This document shows, in pieces, positions 48,672-58,035 of a stretch of DNA of 64,000 nucleotides. Numbering within the stretch: position 1 is the stretch's first letter; each line of letters opens with the position of its first letter. Below the pieces are notes generated by a model that did no database searches, had not been told where the DNA came from, and was given only the letters and a program-made list of their open reading frames with translations. The translations under genes and the position numbers were made by a program. The DNA is from DASQFQ01 sp963722815 (GTDB taxonomy: Bacteria > Actinomycetota > Thermoleophilia > Solirubrobacterales > Solirubrobacteraceae): contig CAVROM010000003.1 of NCBI GenBank assembly GCA_963722815.1, forward strand, positions 1,116,001 to 1,180,000, in the 5' to 3' direction.

Positions 48672-49328
48672 TCAGGAGTTCCGGTTCACCGAGAGGTGGT
48701 CGTGGACGTGTGCGACGCCTGGGATGCGCCCGGCGATCGTCAGCGCGATCGCGCGGTGCGCGTCGGACCGGACCGTGCCGGTCAGCGTGACGTCGTTGCC
48801 GTCGACCGACACACCGACGCGGTCGATCCCGACGAGCGCGTCGACGCCGAGTGCGTTCGTGATGCGCTCGGCGATCTCATTCGCGTCGGCGAGCGGTGGG
48901 AGACGCAGCTCGTTGCGCACAAGGGTCACGCCGCCCACGCTCCGCGCCACGCGCTCGGCCCGGTCGCGCTGGGCAGCGTGGTCGACGAGCCCGCTGAGGG
49001 TGACGGTGCCGTGGTCCGCGTCGACGTGGATCGAGGACGCGGGCAGGCCGTCATCGTCGATCAGCGCGGCAATCACGGCAGCTTCGGTGTCGACGTCCTC
49101 GCGGGCTTCGAGCGCGGTGGGCCGGATGCGCAGCCGGTTCTCGACCACCGCGACGCCGGCGACACGCTCGGCGCTGCGCACGGCCTCGGCCTCCTGGACC
49201 GGGCTGCCGACCGTTCCCCGGAGGACGACGCGGCCACCCTCGGCCTGCGCGGCGATCTCGTCGGGTTGGACGTGGCGGGTGTCGGCGAGCGCTTGCATCA
49301 CAGCGCGCACGAGTGACTGATCGGACAT
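48672..49328 (-). CDS. Protein with three BON domains
   Basis: 218 aa made of three BON units (about 1-70, 75-145, 148-215). Each has the pattern GxVxLxGxVxxxxxxxxAxxxAxxVxGVxxVxxxL, for example GRVVLRGTVGSPVQEAEAVR and HGTVTLSGLVDHAAQRDRAE. No signal peptide, so cytoplasmic or membrane-peripheral. AAAGGGAG lies eight bases upstream of the ATG. BON domains bind phospholipid membranes and are induced by osmotic or envelope stress in other bacteria. It lies 14 bases downstream of the rhomboid gene, in one operon. Confidence 0.85.
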   Translation of the reverse strand: MSDQSLVRAVMQALADTRHVQPDEIAAQAEGGRVVLRGTVGSPVQEAEAVRSAERVAGVAVVENRLRIRPTALEAREDVDTEAAVIAALIDDDGLPASSIHVDADHGTVTLSGLVDHAAQRDRAERVARSVGGVTLVRNELRLPPLADANEIAERITNALGVDALVGIDRVGVSVDGNDVTLTGTVRSDAHRAIALTIAGRIPGVAHVHDHLSVNRNS

Positions 49329-49342
49329 TGAGCTGCTCCCTT

Positions 49343-50104
49343 TCATGTGGTGGCTACGACCGGCTGCCTCGTCGTGACCGCAGCGACGCGCCGCGCGACG
49401 AGGACGCCGAACAGGAAGCCGCCGATGTGGGCGAAGAACGCCACGCCGCGCGCCCGCGATGACAGGAGCCCGGCGTTGCCCTCGACGAGCTGGTAGACGA
49501 ACCAGCCGCCGAGGAAGAACCACGCGGGGATCCGGACGGGCCAGACCAGCACCAGCGTGAGGACGCGTGACGTGGGATAGAAGACGAAGTAGGCGCCAAG
49601 CACCGCGGCGATCGCGCCGCTCGCTCCGAGCGTGGGCACGCTTGCATCCGCGGCGCGGCCTGCGAGCAGCGACACCAGGCTCTGGGTCATCGTCGCCACG
49701 AACCCGCCGGCAACGTAGAACCCCAGGTAGGGGAGATGGCCCAGCCGGTCCTCGACGTTCTTGCCGAAGATCGCGAGGAAGATCAGGTTGCCGAGGATGT
49801 GGTCCCAGCTGCCGTGCAGGAACATGGCGGTGAACCAGCTCACGCCCCACGGCTCAGGGCCCCGGCAGGAGCCGTCGAGCGTGCACGGGTAGAACGAGGC
49901 GTGAGCGATCGCGACATCGAGCTGCGGGAGCTCGTAGAAGAGCCACACCGCCAGACAGGCGACGATCAGCGCGACGTTGACGACAGGGAAGCGCCGGGCG
50001 GGGATGCCGTCAGAGAGCGGGATCATCGTGGCCCCAAGCGCGACATGCCTCCACTCTGCGGTGGGCGCCTCGTCCGCGTCAGATGGAGCGCGGGCGTCCG
50101 TCAT
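49343..50104 (-). CDS. Rhomboid family intramembrane serine protease
   Basis: About 253 aa with six or seven TM segments. Catalytic Ser in TLGASGAIAAVLGAYFVFYP and catalytic His in FAHIGGFLFGVLVAR. The L1 loop has HGSWDHILGNLIFLAIFG (conserved His/Asn). An ATG at 50026 (MIPLSDGIPARRFPVVN) matches the family N-terminus better than 50104. Rhomboids cleave membrane-anchored proteins within the bilayer. The substrate is unknown. It shares its upstream region with the divergent LysR-sigma operon. Confidence 0.85.
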   Translation of the reverse strand: MTDARAPSDADEAPTAEWRHVALGATMIPLSDGIPARRFPVVNVALIVACLAVWLFYELPQLDVAIAHASFYPCTLDGSCRGPEPWGVSWFTAMFLHGSWDHILGNLIFLAIFGKNVEDRLGHLPYLGFYVAGGFVATMTQSLVSLLAGRAADASVPTLGASGAIAAVLGAYFVFYPTSRVLTLVLVWPVRIPAWFFLGGWFVYQLVEGNAGLLSSRARGVAFFAHIGGFLFGVLVARRVAAVTTRQPVVATT

Positions 50105-50150
50105 ACCCAAACGCGTATCGCTCGACGGGGGCCGGCTACCAGCTGACGGC

Positions 50151-50173
50151 TGACAGTTAGCCCAAGACTGTCA
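50151..50173. promoter_or_regulatory. Inverted repeat TGACAGT-N9-ACTGTCA
   Basis: A perfect 7-bp inverted repeat with a 9-base spacer in the gap between the divergent rhomboid operon and the small gene/LysR operon. Arm length and spacing suit a dimeric regulator, and the adjacent LysR-type protein is the natural candidate. Confidence 0.5.
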
Positions 50174-50249
50174 ACGCTGGTGATGCGAGCTCGCCCCGAC
50201 CGGACGTACGGTCGCCGCCATGTTCGGATCAACCGAAGGGAGCGCAGAC

Positions 50250-50486
50250 ATGAACTTCCTCGTCCGTCACGGTACGCCGCTGTACCAGGCTCAGCTGCAG
50301 GCCCGCGCGCTCAGCGCGTGGCGCGACGCCGAGCTTGTCGTCCGGACGCGCTGGGACGCCTTCCTCGTCGCGGACGACCCGTCGCGTCGTGACGCGTTCG
50401 CCGCGTATGTCGCCGCGCTCGACGCCGAGGCTGCGGCCGCCGGCGATCTCGCCGACGCATCCTCCGACCTGGCCGAAGCGGCCTGA
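50250..50486 (+). CDS. Small protein of 78 aa upstream of the LysR gene
   Basis: The ATG at 50250 (MNFLVRHGTPLYQAQLQARA) is favoured by GAAGGGAG eight bases before it. It is helical, rich in Ala and Asp (DAFAAYVAALDAEAAAAGDL), with no Cys and no membrane segment. It ends four bases before the LysR ATG, so the genes are coupled. No family is recognised. Confidence 0.55.
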   Translation: MNFLVRHGTPLYQAQLQARALSAWRDAELVVRTRWDAFLVADDPSRRDAFAAYVAALDAEAAAAGDLADASSDLAEAA

Positions 50487-50490
50487 GCCC

Positions 50491-51378
50491 ATGGAACTTC
50501 GGCATCTTCGGTACTTCGTGGCGATCGCCGAGGAGGGAAGCTTCACGCGCGCCGCGGAGCGTCTGTGGGTGGCCCAGCCGGGCCTGTCGACGCACATCCG
50601 CCGGCTGGAGTCCGAGTTGGGCGTCACGCTCTTCGAGCGCCACACGCGCGGCGCGGACCTGACCAATGCCGGCGAGCTGTTCCTCGAGCGAGCCCGGACG
50701 GCGCTCGTGGCGGCCGACGCCGCTCGCGCGACCGGGCACGATCTCGAGGAAGGCCTCGTCGGCAGCGTTCGTGTCGGGATCGTCGCCGGCGCCGGCTGGC
50801 CGGGCACTTCGGCGCTCTTCGGCTCCTTCGGCGCGGGGCGCCCCGCCGTCGAGCTGACCGTGGTGGAGTCCTACGCCGGGACGTTGTTGCGCGACCTGCG
50901 TGACGGGCGACTCGATGCGATGATCGCGCCGTCCGAGTTGGGCTCCGCAGAACTGCGCCGGGTGCGTCTCGGCCGCGAGCCCTGGCGCGTCGTCGCTGGA
51001 CCGAGCCACCCGTTGGCCGGCAGCGGACCGGTCGCGGCGGCGGCCCTCGACGGGCAGCGGTTCGTCGTCACCGGCCACCGCGACGGCGCCGGTTATGACC
51101 GGCTGGTCGCCGACACGCTGGGTGCGCTCGGCGTCACCGCTGCGCTCGAGCGCGGCGGGCCCGGTCCCGCGATGCTGGCGGCGGTCGCCGCCGGCGACGC
51201 CCTCGTGCTGACCACCGCGTCCGAGGTGGCGATCGGCGGGGCGGTCGCGCGCAGCATCCTGCCGACGCGCCGGGTCGAGTTCGCGCTGTTCTGGCGTGAC
51301 GAGACTGCGGCGCCCGCGCTCGACGCGCTCATCCGGTCCGCCGGTGCGCCGCGTCCGATGCTTGCGGCGGTGGCGTGA
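50491..51378 (+). CDS. LysR family transcriptional regulator
   Basis: 295 aa, normal for LTTRs. N-terminal winged HTH (1-60) with LRYFVAIAEEGSFTRAAERL and QPGLSTHIRRLESELGVTLF. The substrate-binding domain (about 90-290) has the usual two-lobe pattern. LTTRs bind an effector and commonly control divergent genes, here the rhomboid/BON/DsbA group. The TGACAGT inverted repeat at 50151 is a likely site. Its stop is separated by one base from the sigma factor ATG. Confidence 0.9.
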   Translation: MELRHLRYFVAIAEEGSFTRAAERLWVAQPGLSTHIRRLESELGVTLFERHTRGADLTNAGELFLERARTALVAADAARATGHDLEEGLVGSVRVGIVAGAGWPGTSALFGSFGAGRPAVELTVVESYAGTLLRDLRDGRLDAMIAPSELGSAELRRVRLGREPWRVVAGPSHPLAGSGPVAAAALDGQRFVVTGHRDGAGYDRLVADTLGALGVTAALERGGPGPAMLAAVAAGDALVLTTASEVAIGGAVARSILPTRRVEFALFWRDETAAPALDALIRSAGAPRPMLAAVA

Positions 51379-51379
51379 G

Positions 51380-52171
51380 ATGGCCCGAGCGGACGATCGA
51401 CTGCTGACGGCCGCCGAAGAGATCGCGCTCGCGCAGCGGATTGAGCGTGGTGATCTCGCCGCCAAGCGGGAGCTGATCGAGCGCAACCTGCGGCTCGTGC
51501 ATTCGCTCGCGCAGCGGTACCGCGGACGGGGAGTGCCCTACGAGGATCTCGTGCAGGAGGGCGCCATCGGCCTGCTCCGCGCCGTTGAGAAGTTCGACCA
51601 TCGCCGCGCTGTGAGGCTCTCGACGTACGCCATCTGGTCGATCCGTCGCTCGCTGGCCGACGCGGTCGTTGACGAGCGCACGATCAGGATCCCGTCCAAC
51701 GCCTGGCACCGGCTGGCGAGGATCCGGCGCGCCGAGCACGAGCTCGAACGGTCGGCGCCCGGCGTACGCTCGACCGAGGCGATCTCCGAGCGGATCGGGT
51801 TGAGCGTCAGCAGCGTACGCGCGCTGCGCGAGGCGGCCTCAGTCACCGCATCGCTGGATGAGCCGATCGGGGAGACCGGCACGACGCTCGGCGACCTGAT
51901 CGCCGACGACCACGCCGTCGACCCCTGGCGGCAGACCGACGAGCGCGAGAGCCAGCGGCGGGCGTGGTCGATGCTCGGCCTGCTCCCCGACCGCCATCGC
52001 GAGGTCCTCCTGCGGCGCTACGGACTGCGGGGCGAGGAGCCCGAGACGCACGCCGAGATCGGCGCGCGACTCGGGGTCGGCGAGGAGCGCAGCCGCCAGC
52101 TCGAGCGCGAGGCGCTGCACCGGCTGAGGTCGCTCGGGCGAGGGCTCGCATCCGGGTCGCGCGCCGCGTAG
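51380..52171 (+). CDS. Sigma-70 family RNA polymerase sigma factor (group 2/3 type)
   Basis: 263 aa. Region 2 has NLRLVHSLAQRYRGRGVPYE and DLVQEGAIGLLRAVEKFDHR with STYAIWSIRRSLADAV (-10 recognition). Region 3 is near AEHELERSAPG and region 4 has LLPDRHREVLLRRYGLRGEE with the HTH EERSRQLEREALHRLR. Region 1.1 is missing, so it is an alternative sigma factor of the SigA-related group. No anti-sigma gene is adjacent. It is cotranscribed with the LysR and histidine kinase genes, suggesting a stress or signal-specific regulon. Confidence 0.87.
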   Translation: MARADDRLLTAAEEIALAQRIERGDLAAKRELIERNLRLVHSLAQRYRGRGVPYEDLVQEGAIGLLRAVEKFDHRRAVRLSTYAIWSIRRSLADAVVDERTIRIPSNAWHRLARIRRAEHELERSAPGVRSTEAISERIGLSVSSVRALREAASVTASLDEPIGETGTTLGDLIADDHAVDPWRQTDERESQRRAWSMLGLLPDRHREVLLRRYGLRGEEPETHAEIGARLGVGEERSRQLEREALHRLRSLGRGLASGSRAA

Positions 52172-52187
52172 CATTGAACGACCGCGC

Positions 52188-53306
52188 ATGGAGATTGGTG
52201 AACCTGGAGCGGCATCGCCCAGCGGTCACGAGTCGACCGCCCAGACGCCGCCCTTCCTCAAGGCGATCCTGGATTGCATCGCGCAGCCGGTTTGGGTCGT
52301 CGACCACGACGGGCGGATCCGCTTCGCCAACCCCGCGGCACTCGCTGCCCTCGGCTACGACCACCTCTCGCAGCTCGAAGGCAAGCCCAGCCACGAGACC
52401 ATCCACTACAAGCACCCCGACGGGTCTCACTTCCGAGCCGAGGACTGCCCGCTGCTCCGGCCGCGCACGACCGGCGAGACCGTGCACGCGGACCTTGATT
52501 GGTTCTTCCGGCGTGACGGCACGATATTCCCGGTGAGCTATTGGTCGGCACCGATCGATACGCCAGGTGGCCGCGGCGCCGTTCTCGCCTTCTCGGACAT
52601 CGAGGAGCAGCGGAGGGCAGAAACGGCGGAACGGGAGCGCGACATCGCTCAGGCGCGAGAGAGCGAGGCACGGGCGGCGCAGCGACGGATTCTCGAGGCC
52701 GGATACGAGGCGCGGCGTCAGGTGACGCGCGACCTGCACGATGGGGCGCAGCAGAGGCTGGTCGGCCTCGTGCTCAATGTTCAGCGGGCGGGGGAGACGA
52801 TCGCGTCGGAGCCGGAGCGGGCGCGCGAGCTTCTCGAGACGGCGACGCAGCAGGTGCGTGGCGCGATCCGCGACCTGCGAGAGCTTGCCGGCGGTATCCA
52901 TCCAGCGCTTCTGAGTACACGCGGACTCCGCGCCGCGGTGGAGGCGCTGGCCGAGGAGTCGCCGCTCCCGGTCGAGCCGTTGGATGTTCCCGATACGCGG
53001 TTTGCACCCGTGGTCGAGAGCACGGTCTACTTTCTGATCTCAGAGGCGCTGACGAACGTCGTCAAGCACGCCGAGGCGACATCAGCGGGCATCCATATCG
53101 GTGTCGCTCGAGGTTCGCTCACGGTCGAGGTCCATGACGACGGCGTGGGCGGCGCCGCCGTGCGAGGCGGCGGCTCCGGACTCTCGGGGCTTGCCGATCG
53201 TGTGGGCGCGGTTGGAGGCGTGTTGAGTGTCGACAGCCCACTGGGGGCCGGTACCACCCTGCGGGCCGAGATCCCGCTGGCGAAAGCCGAGCTGCCTACT
53301 GCTTGA
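52188..53306 (+). CDS. PAS-domain histidine kinase of the NarX/HisKA_3 type
   Basis: 372 aa without TM segments. PAS domain (about 22-135, FLKAILDCIAQPVWVVDHDG) and a short coiled coil (140-165). The HisKA_3 dimerisation domain has the phospho-acceptor His in QVTRDLHDGAQQRLVGLVLN (about 183) and the HATPase has EALTNVVKHAEA and GLSGLADRVGAVGG. It should phosphorylate a NarL-type regulator. The convergent response regulator at 53296-53931 overlaps its 3' end by 11 bases and is the obvious partner. Confidence 0.88.
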   Translation: MEIGEPGAASPSGHESTAQTPPFLKAILDCIAQPVWVVDHDGRIRFANPAALAALGYDHLSQLEGKPSHETIHYKHPDGSHFRAEDCPLLRPRTTGETVHADLDWFFRRDGTIFPVSYWSAPIDTPGGRGAVLAFSDIEEQRRAETAERERDIAQARESEARAAQRRILEAGYEARRQVTRDLHDGAQQRLVGLVLNVQRAGETIASEPERARELLETATQQVRGAIRDLRELAGGIHPALLSTRGLRAAVEALAEESPLPVEPLDVPDTRFAPVVESTVYFLISEALTNVVKHAEATSAGIHIGVARGSLTVEVHDDGVGGAAVRGGGSGLSGLADRVGAVGGVLSVDSPLGAGTTLRAEIPLAKAELPTA

Positions 53307-53931
53307 GGTACTCGAGCACGGCGAGGACACGTCGATGCACTTCGGGTCGAGGACGGAGGTCGAGCCTGTCGAAGATCGCAGTGATGTGATTCTCGATCGC
53401 GCCGACGGTCACGACGAGCTCTGCCGCGATCCCTGCGTTCGAAAGCCCCTGCGCCATGAGCGCAAGGACCTCGAGTTCGCGAGGTGTGAGATCGCCGAGC
53501 TTCGATGCGATCCGAGGTCGTGAGACCAGGCGATCGACGACCTCGGGGTCGAGCGCCGAGCCGCCGTGCGCCACGCGGCGAATTGCATCGGTGAAGAGCG
53601 ACAGATCCGCGACCCGGTCCTTCAGCAGGTATCCAACGCCTTGGGCGCGACCGTCGACCAGCTCGAGCGCGTAGCGGGTTTCCAGGTGCTGCGAGAGGAT
53701 CACGACGCCGATGTCGGGATGATCGGCGCGAATCTGTTGAGCCGCGCGCAGCCCGTCGTCGGTTCTTCCCGGGGGCATCTGAATGTCCGTGACGGCGACG
53801 TCGGGTTGGTGAGCGCTGACCTTGCGAACCAGGTCGGTCGCGTCACCGGCTACGCCGACCACTTCAAAGCCGGCCTCTTTGAGCACCGTCACGACGCCGG
53901 CGCGAATGAGCGGCTCATCCTCGCCGACCAC
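53296..53931 (-). CDS. NarL-type response regulator
   Basis: About 211 aa. Receiver (1-120) with the acidic pair in GEDEPLIRAG, phospho-acceptor Asp in VAVTDIQMPPG (about 49) and Lys in GYLLKDR. LuxR HTH (about 150-205): LTPRELEVLALMAQGLSNAG and VTVGAIENHITAIFDRLDL. The first usable start is a GTG at 53931. The receiver normally has about five more residues, which are present in frame (RLRVV) without a good start codon. The gene is tail-to-tail with the histidine kinase, overlapping by 11 bases. Confidence 0.85.
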   Translation of the reverse strand: MVGEDEPLIRAGVVTVLKEAGFEVVGVAGDATDLVRKVSAHQPDVAVTDIQMPPGRTDDGLRAAQQIRADHPDIGVVILSQHLETRYALELVDGRAQGVGYLLKDRVADLSLFTDAIRRVAHGGSALDPEVVDRLVSRPRIASKLGDLTPRELEVLALMAQGLSNAGIAAELVVTVGAIENHITAIFDRLDLRPRPEVHRRVLAVLEYLKQ

Positions 53932-54047
53932 GACGCGTAATCGCTTGACATCGATGATGGGCCAACGCTACGCCATGGGGCCAGCCCCAGGACAAGAATC
54001 CAGCCAGCGGGATCGACTCGCGCCTCGCGCGCGAAGACACTGATCGC

Positions 54048-56849
54048 ATGGCCAACCCGTCTGCGCCCTGGCCTTATGATGATCGCGTCATGGCTGGCGT
54101 TCGCCCGGCTGCCGGCGAACACGTGCTGCGTGGTCGCCGGGACGAGTGCGCGGCGCTCGATGCTCTGCTCGCGGGCGTGCGGGTCGGGCGCAGCGGGGTG
54201 CTAGTGCTGCGCGGCGAGGCGGGGATCGGGAAGACGGCGCTGCTGCGGTACCTGATGGAGTCGGCCTCGGATCTCACCGTCGCTCGCGCGGTCGGCGTGG
54301 AGTCAGAGATGGAGCTCCCATTCGCCAGCCTGCATCAGCTCAGCGGTCCGATGCTCGATCGGCTCGAGCGGCTTCCGGCGCCGCAACGCGAGGCTCTGGA
54401 GATCGTGTTCGCTCTGAGCGCCGGCGCAGCACCGGATCGGCTTCTGGTGGGTTTGGGAATGCTGAGTCTGCTCTCGGAGGTCGCGGAGGACGGCCCGCTG
54501 CTGTGCGTGGTCGACGACGCTCAATGGCTTGATCATGCGTCGGCGCTGACGCTGGCCTTCGTCGCTCGTCGGCTGCTCGCCGAGCCGGTCGGGATCGTGT
54601 TTGCGGCGCGCGAGCCGGGCGAGGAGCTTCAGCACCTGCCCGAGCTGCCGTTGCTCGGTCTACGCAACGGTGACGCGCGTGCTCTGCTGGAGTCAGCGGT
54701 TCGTTTCATATTGGACGAGCGGGTGCGCGAGCGGATCATCGCCGAGACGCGCGGCAACCCGCTCGCTCTGCTCGAGCTGCCGCGAGGTTTCACGGCGGCG
54801 GAGCTGGCCGGCGGTTTCGGGTTGCCCGCGGCGCTGTCGCTCCAGGGCAAGATCGAAGAGAGCTTCGTTCGTCGCATCCGCGCCATGTCTGATGACGCTC
54901 GGCGTCTGCTGCTCGTCGCGGCGGCGGAGCCGGTCGGCGATCCACTGCTGCTCTGGCGCGCAGCCAGGCGGCTGGGGGTTGGGCCGGCGGCCGGTGAGGA
55001 TGCGCAAAGGCATGGCCTGCTGACGATCCGCGAAAGGGTCACGTTCCGGCATCCGCTGGTGCGCTCGGCGGTGTATGGATCGGCGACGATCGGGGAGCGC
55101 AGGGCGGCCCACCGGGCGTTGGCAGACGCGACCGATCGCGAGGCCGACCCGGACCGTCGGACCTGGCATATGGCTGCAGCGGCACCGGCACCGGACGAGG
55201 AGATCGCATCGGAGCTGGAGCGCTCGGCCGGCCGGGCACAGGCGCGCGGAGGTCTCGCCGCTGCGGCTGCGTTCCTGCAACGCGCGGTGGCGCTGACGGT
55301 GGATCCGGAGAAACGGACCGACAGAGCCCTGGCCGGAGCGCGAGCGAGCTTGGACGCCGGGGAGTTCGAGGTCACTCGGAAGCTGTTGTCGACAGCCGAA
55401 GCCGGGACGCGGGACGAACTGCAGATGGCGCAGGTCGAGTTGCTCCGTGGAGGGATCGCGTTCGCGTCGAGCATGGGCAGTGCAGCACCCCCGCTGCTTC
55501 TGGAGGCAGCCGAGCGTCTGGCCCGACTCGACGGCAAACTCGCGCGCGAGGTCTATCTCGACGCCTGGGGCGCGGGCCTGTTTGCCGGTCGCCTGGCCAC
55601 CGGCGGCGACCTCTTCGACGTCTCTCGAGCTGTCAGATCCGCTCCGCCACCGTCCTGGCCGCTTCGACCCTCCGATCTGCTGCTCGACGGCCTGGCCGCG
55701 TTGAGCACGGAAGGACCTGTGGCGAGCGCGTCCGCTTTGAGGCGGGCGACGAGCGCGTTCCTTGACGAGGCGTCGGAGCCGCAAGCGAACTTCCGTTGGG
55801 GCTGGTTGGCGACCATCCCGGCCAACGTCCTGTGGGACGAGAACAGCATGCACGCGATCAATTCGCGGCAATTGCAGGAGAGCCGAGACACGGGCGCGCT
55901 CGCGCGATTGCCGATCGATCTCGCTGCATGGGCGTTTCTTGTCGCCTGGCGGGGAGACTTCGGAGCTGCTTCCGCGGCGATCGCCGAGGCCGAAGCGGTG
56001 ACACGGGCGACCGGGTCGCGGCTTGCCCCGTACGCGACCGTGTTGCTCGGTGCACTTCGCGGCCTCGAGGCCGACAGCTTGCCGCTGATCGAAGCCATGA
56101 TCCGCGACGCCGAAGCCGGAGGGCAAGGCATCGGCGTCCAATGGGCCCAATGGGTGAGTTCGATCCTGTTCAACGGGCTGGGCAGCTACGACCGTGCGCT
56201 CGCCGCGGCGGAGCGGGCAGCAGGGGAAATGCCGCGACTCTTCATCTCCGCTTGGGCACGTCCCGAGCTGATCGAGGCGGCCGTGCGCAGCGGGAAGCCC
56301 GAGCGCGCGAGCGCCGCGCTCGAGCTCCTGGTGGAGGTCACATCGACGGCCGGCACCGACTGGGCGATGGGGATCAGCGCCCGCTCCCGCGCGCTGTTGA
56401 GCGAGGGCAAGGCCGCCGAGGGCCTCTACCAAGAGGCGCTCGATCACCTGGGCCGCACGCGGTTGCGACCCGAGCTGGGTCGCGCGCAACTGCTCTATGG
56501 CGAGTGGTTGCGCCGCAAGGAGCGCCGAGTCGACGCGCGCGCCCAGCTCCGCGCTGCGCACGAGCAGTTCACGGCGATCGGGATGCAGGCGTTCGCAGAG
56601 CGCGCGCGCAGGGAGCTGTTGGCGACCGGCGAGCGCGTCCGCAAGCGAGCGGAGGAGTCGCGCGATGAGCTGACGGCGCAGGAGCGGCAGATCGCGGGAC
56701 TCGCTCGCGACGGGCTGTCGAACCAGGAGATCGGTGCGCGGCTATTCCTCAGCCAGCACACCGTCGCCTACCACCTCCGCAAGGTGTTCTCCAAGCTCGA
56801 GATCAGCTCGCGCAACCAGCTGACCCAGGTACTGCCGGATCCGGAGTAG
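54048..56849 (+). CDS. Large ATPase-LuxR family regulator (LAL type)
   Basis: 933 aa, uninterrupted. Walker A RGEAGIGKTALL (about 55-66), Walker B LLCVVDDAQWLDHAS (about 150-164), TPR-like helical middle and C-terminal LuxR HTH (about 875-930) with LSNQEIGARLFLSQHTVAYH. An ATG at 54090 (MAGVRPAAG) is an alternative start. It precedes the truncated antiporter gene by 11 bases and may control it. It is the third gene of this kind in the window and the least like the one at 4853 in its linker region. Confidence 0.88.
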   Translation: MANPSAPWPYDDRVMAGVRPAAGEHVLRGRRDECAALDALLAGVRVGRSGVLVLRGEAGIGKTALLRYLMESASDLTVARAVGVESEMELPFASLHQLSGPMLDRLERLPAPQREALEIVFALSAGAAPDRLLVGLGMLSLLSEVAEDGPLLCVVDDAQWLDHASALTLAFVARRLLAEPVGIVFAAREPGEELQHLPELPLLGLRNGDARALLESAVRFILDERVRERIIAETRGNPLALLELPRGFTAAELAGGFGLPAALSLQGKIEESFVRRIRAMSDDARRLLLVAAAEPVGDPLLLWRAARRLGVGPAAGEDAQRHGLLTIRERVTFRHPLVRSAVYGSATIGERRAAHRALADATDREADPDRRTWHMAAAAPAPDEEIASELERSAGRAQARGGLAAAAAFLQRAVALTVDPEKRTDRALAGARASLDAGEFEVTRKLLSTAEAGTRDELQMAQVELLRGGIAFASSMGSAAPPLLLEAAERLARLDGKLAREVYLDAWGAGLFAGRLATGGDLFDVSRAVRSAPPPSWPLRPSDLLLDGLAALSTEGPVASASALRRATSAFLDEASEPQANFRWGWLATIPANVLWDENSMHAINSRQLQESRDTGALARLPIDLAAWAFLVAWRGDFGAASAAIAEAEAVTRATGSRLAPYATVLLGALRGLEADSLPLIEAMIRDAEAGGQGIGVQWAQWVSSILFNGLGSYDRALAAAERAAGEMPRLFISAWARPELIEAAVRSGKPERASAALELLVEVTSTAGTDWAMGISARSRALLSEGKAAEGLYQEALDHLGRTRLRPELGRAQLLYGEWLRRKERRVDARAQLRAAHEQFTAIGMQAFAERARRELLATGERVRKRAEESRDELTAQERQIAGLARDGLSNQEIGARLFLSQHTVAYHLRKVFSKLEISSRNQLTQVLPDPE

Positions 56850-56860
56850 ACGAGCCGCGT

Positions 56861-58035
56861 ATGGCGGCGATGCGCAGACGTCTACGGGTCACGCGCGTGG
56901 CGCCGGATTCGTTGGGCATGACCTCCATCAAAGCGCGCGCCGGCGCTACCGGCGCTCCCGCGGCCGCCGCCTCGACGACGGTGCGCCCATCCCCGAAGCG
57001 GACGTTCATCACGTGGACCGCCCTGGCGATGATGATCACCGGCTCCGTCGCGAGCTTGCGCTCCGCCCCGACCATGGCGGTGTTCGGACTCGCTTCCGTC
57101 TTCCTCTACGTCTTGCCCGCGATCGTGTTCCTCGTGCCCACGTCGCTGGTCTCCGCCGAGCTCGCTTCAGGTTGGAAGGGCGGTGTCTACAACTGGGTCA
57201 GCAAAGGCCTCTCGGCCCCGATGGGGCTGCTCGCGATCTGGTGCCAGTTCGCCCTGACCATCTTCTATTACCCCACGCTGCTTGCGTACGTGGGCAGCAC
57301 CCTGGCGTATGTCATCGATCCCAATCTGGCCGATAACGGCGTTTGGACAGCCGCGGTGATCATCGTGCTGTTCTGGACCAGCGTGCTCATCTCGTCGCGC
57401 GGGCTCGGGCTGATCGCCAAGCTGGCGTCGCGCGGAACCGTGATCGGCACGCTGATCCCCGGCGCGATCCTCGTGATCATGGGGATCGTCTACCTCCTGC
57501 AGGGCAACCACTCGGCCGCGCCGATGACCGCGCAGCATCTGCTGCCGGCGTTCACCGGCCTGGCGGGCGTCGTGTTCATCGTCAACAACTTCCTTGCCTA
57601 CTCCGGGATGGAGATGAACGCGGTGCACGTCGACGACCTGCGCGAGCCCGCGAAGGAGTTCCCGAAGGCGACGTTCCTCTCCATGGGCCTCGTCCTGGCG
57701 ATCTTCATCGTCCCCGCGCTCGCGATCTCGTGGGTGATCCCGGCACAGCAGCTCAGCCTGACCGCGGGTGTGATGCAGGCGTTCGCCGGGTTCTTCTCGC
57801 ACTTCGGTCTGCAGGTCCTGGTGCCCCTCACGGCTCTGGCGCTCGTGAGCGCGTCGCTGAGCGGCATGATGGCCTGGCTCGCAGGGCCGTCGAAGGGGCT
57901 GCTGAAGATCGGCCGGGAGTACGGCTATCTCCCGCCGTACTTCCAGCAGCTCAACGAGCAGGGCATCCAGACGCACATCCTCGTCGCCCAAGGTGTGACG
58001 ACCACGATCATCGGGCTGCTCTACGCGTTCGCCGG
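56861..58035 (+). CDS. APC-family amino acid antiporter (GadC-like), truncated at a sequence join
   Basis: About 390 residues of an APC transporter: ITWTALAMMITGSVASLRSA (TM1), VFGLASVFLYVLPAIVFLVP and SAELASGWKGGVYNWVSKGL, then eight more TM segments up to TTTIIGLLYAF. Relatives of the glutamate:GABA and amine antiporter group have about 480-520 residues and 12 TMs. Here the sequence stops in TM9-10, and the next codons (GRARDSLPLRP) belong to another gene read in reverse. MTSIKARAGATG at 56921 may be the true N-terminus. It is an intact-looking gene cut by the join near 58035. Confidence 0.8.
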
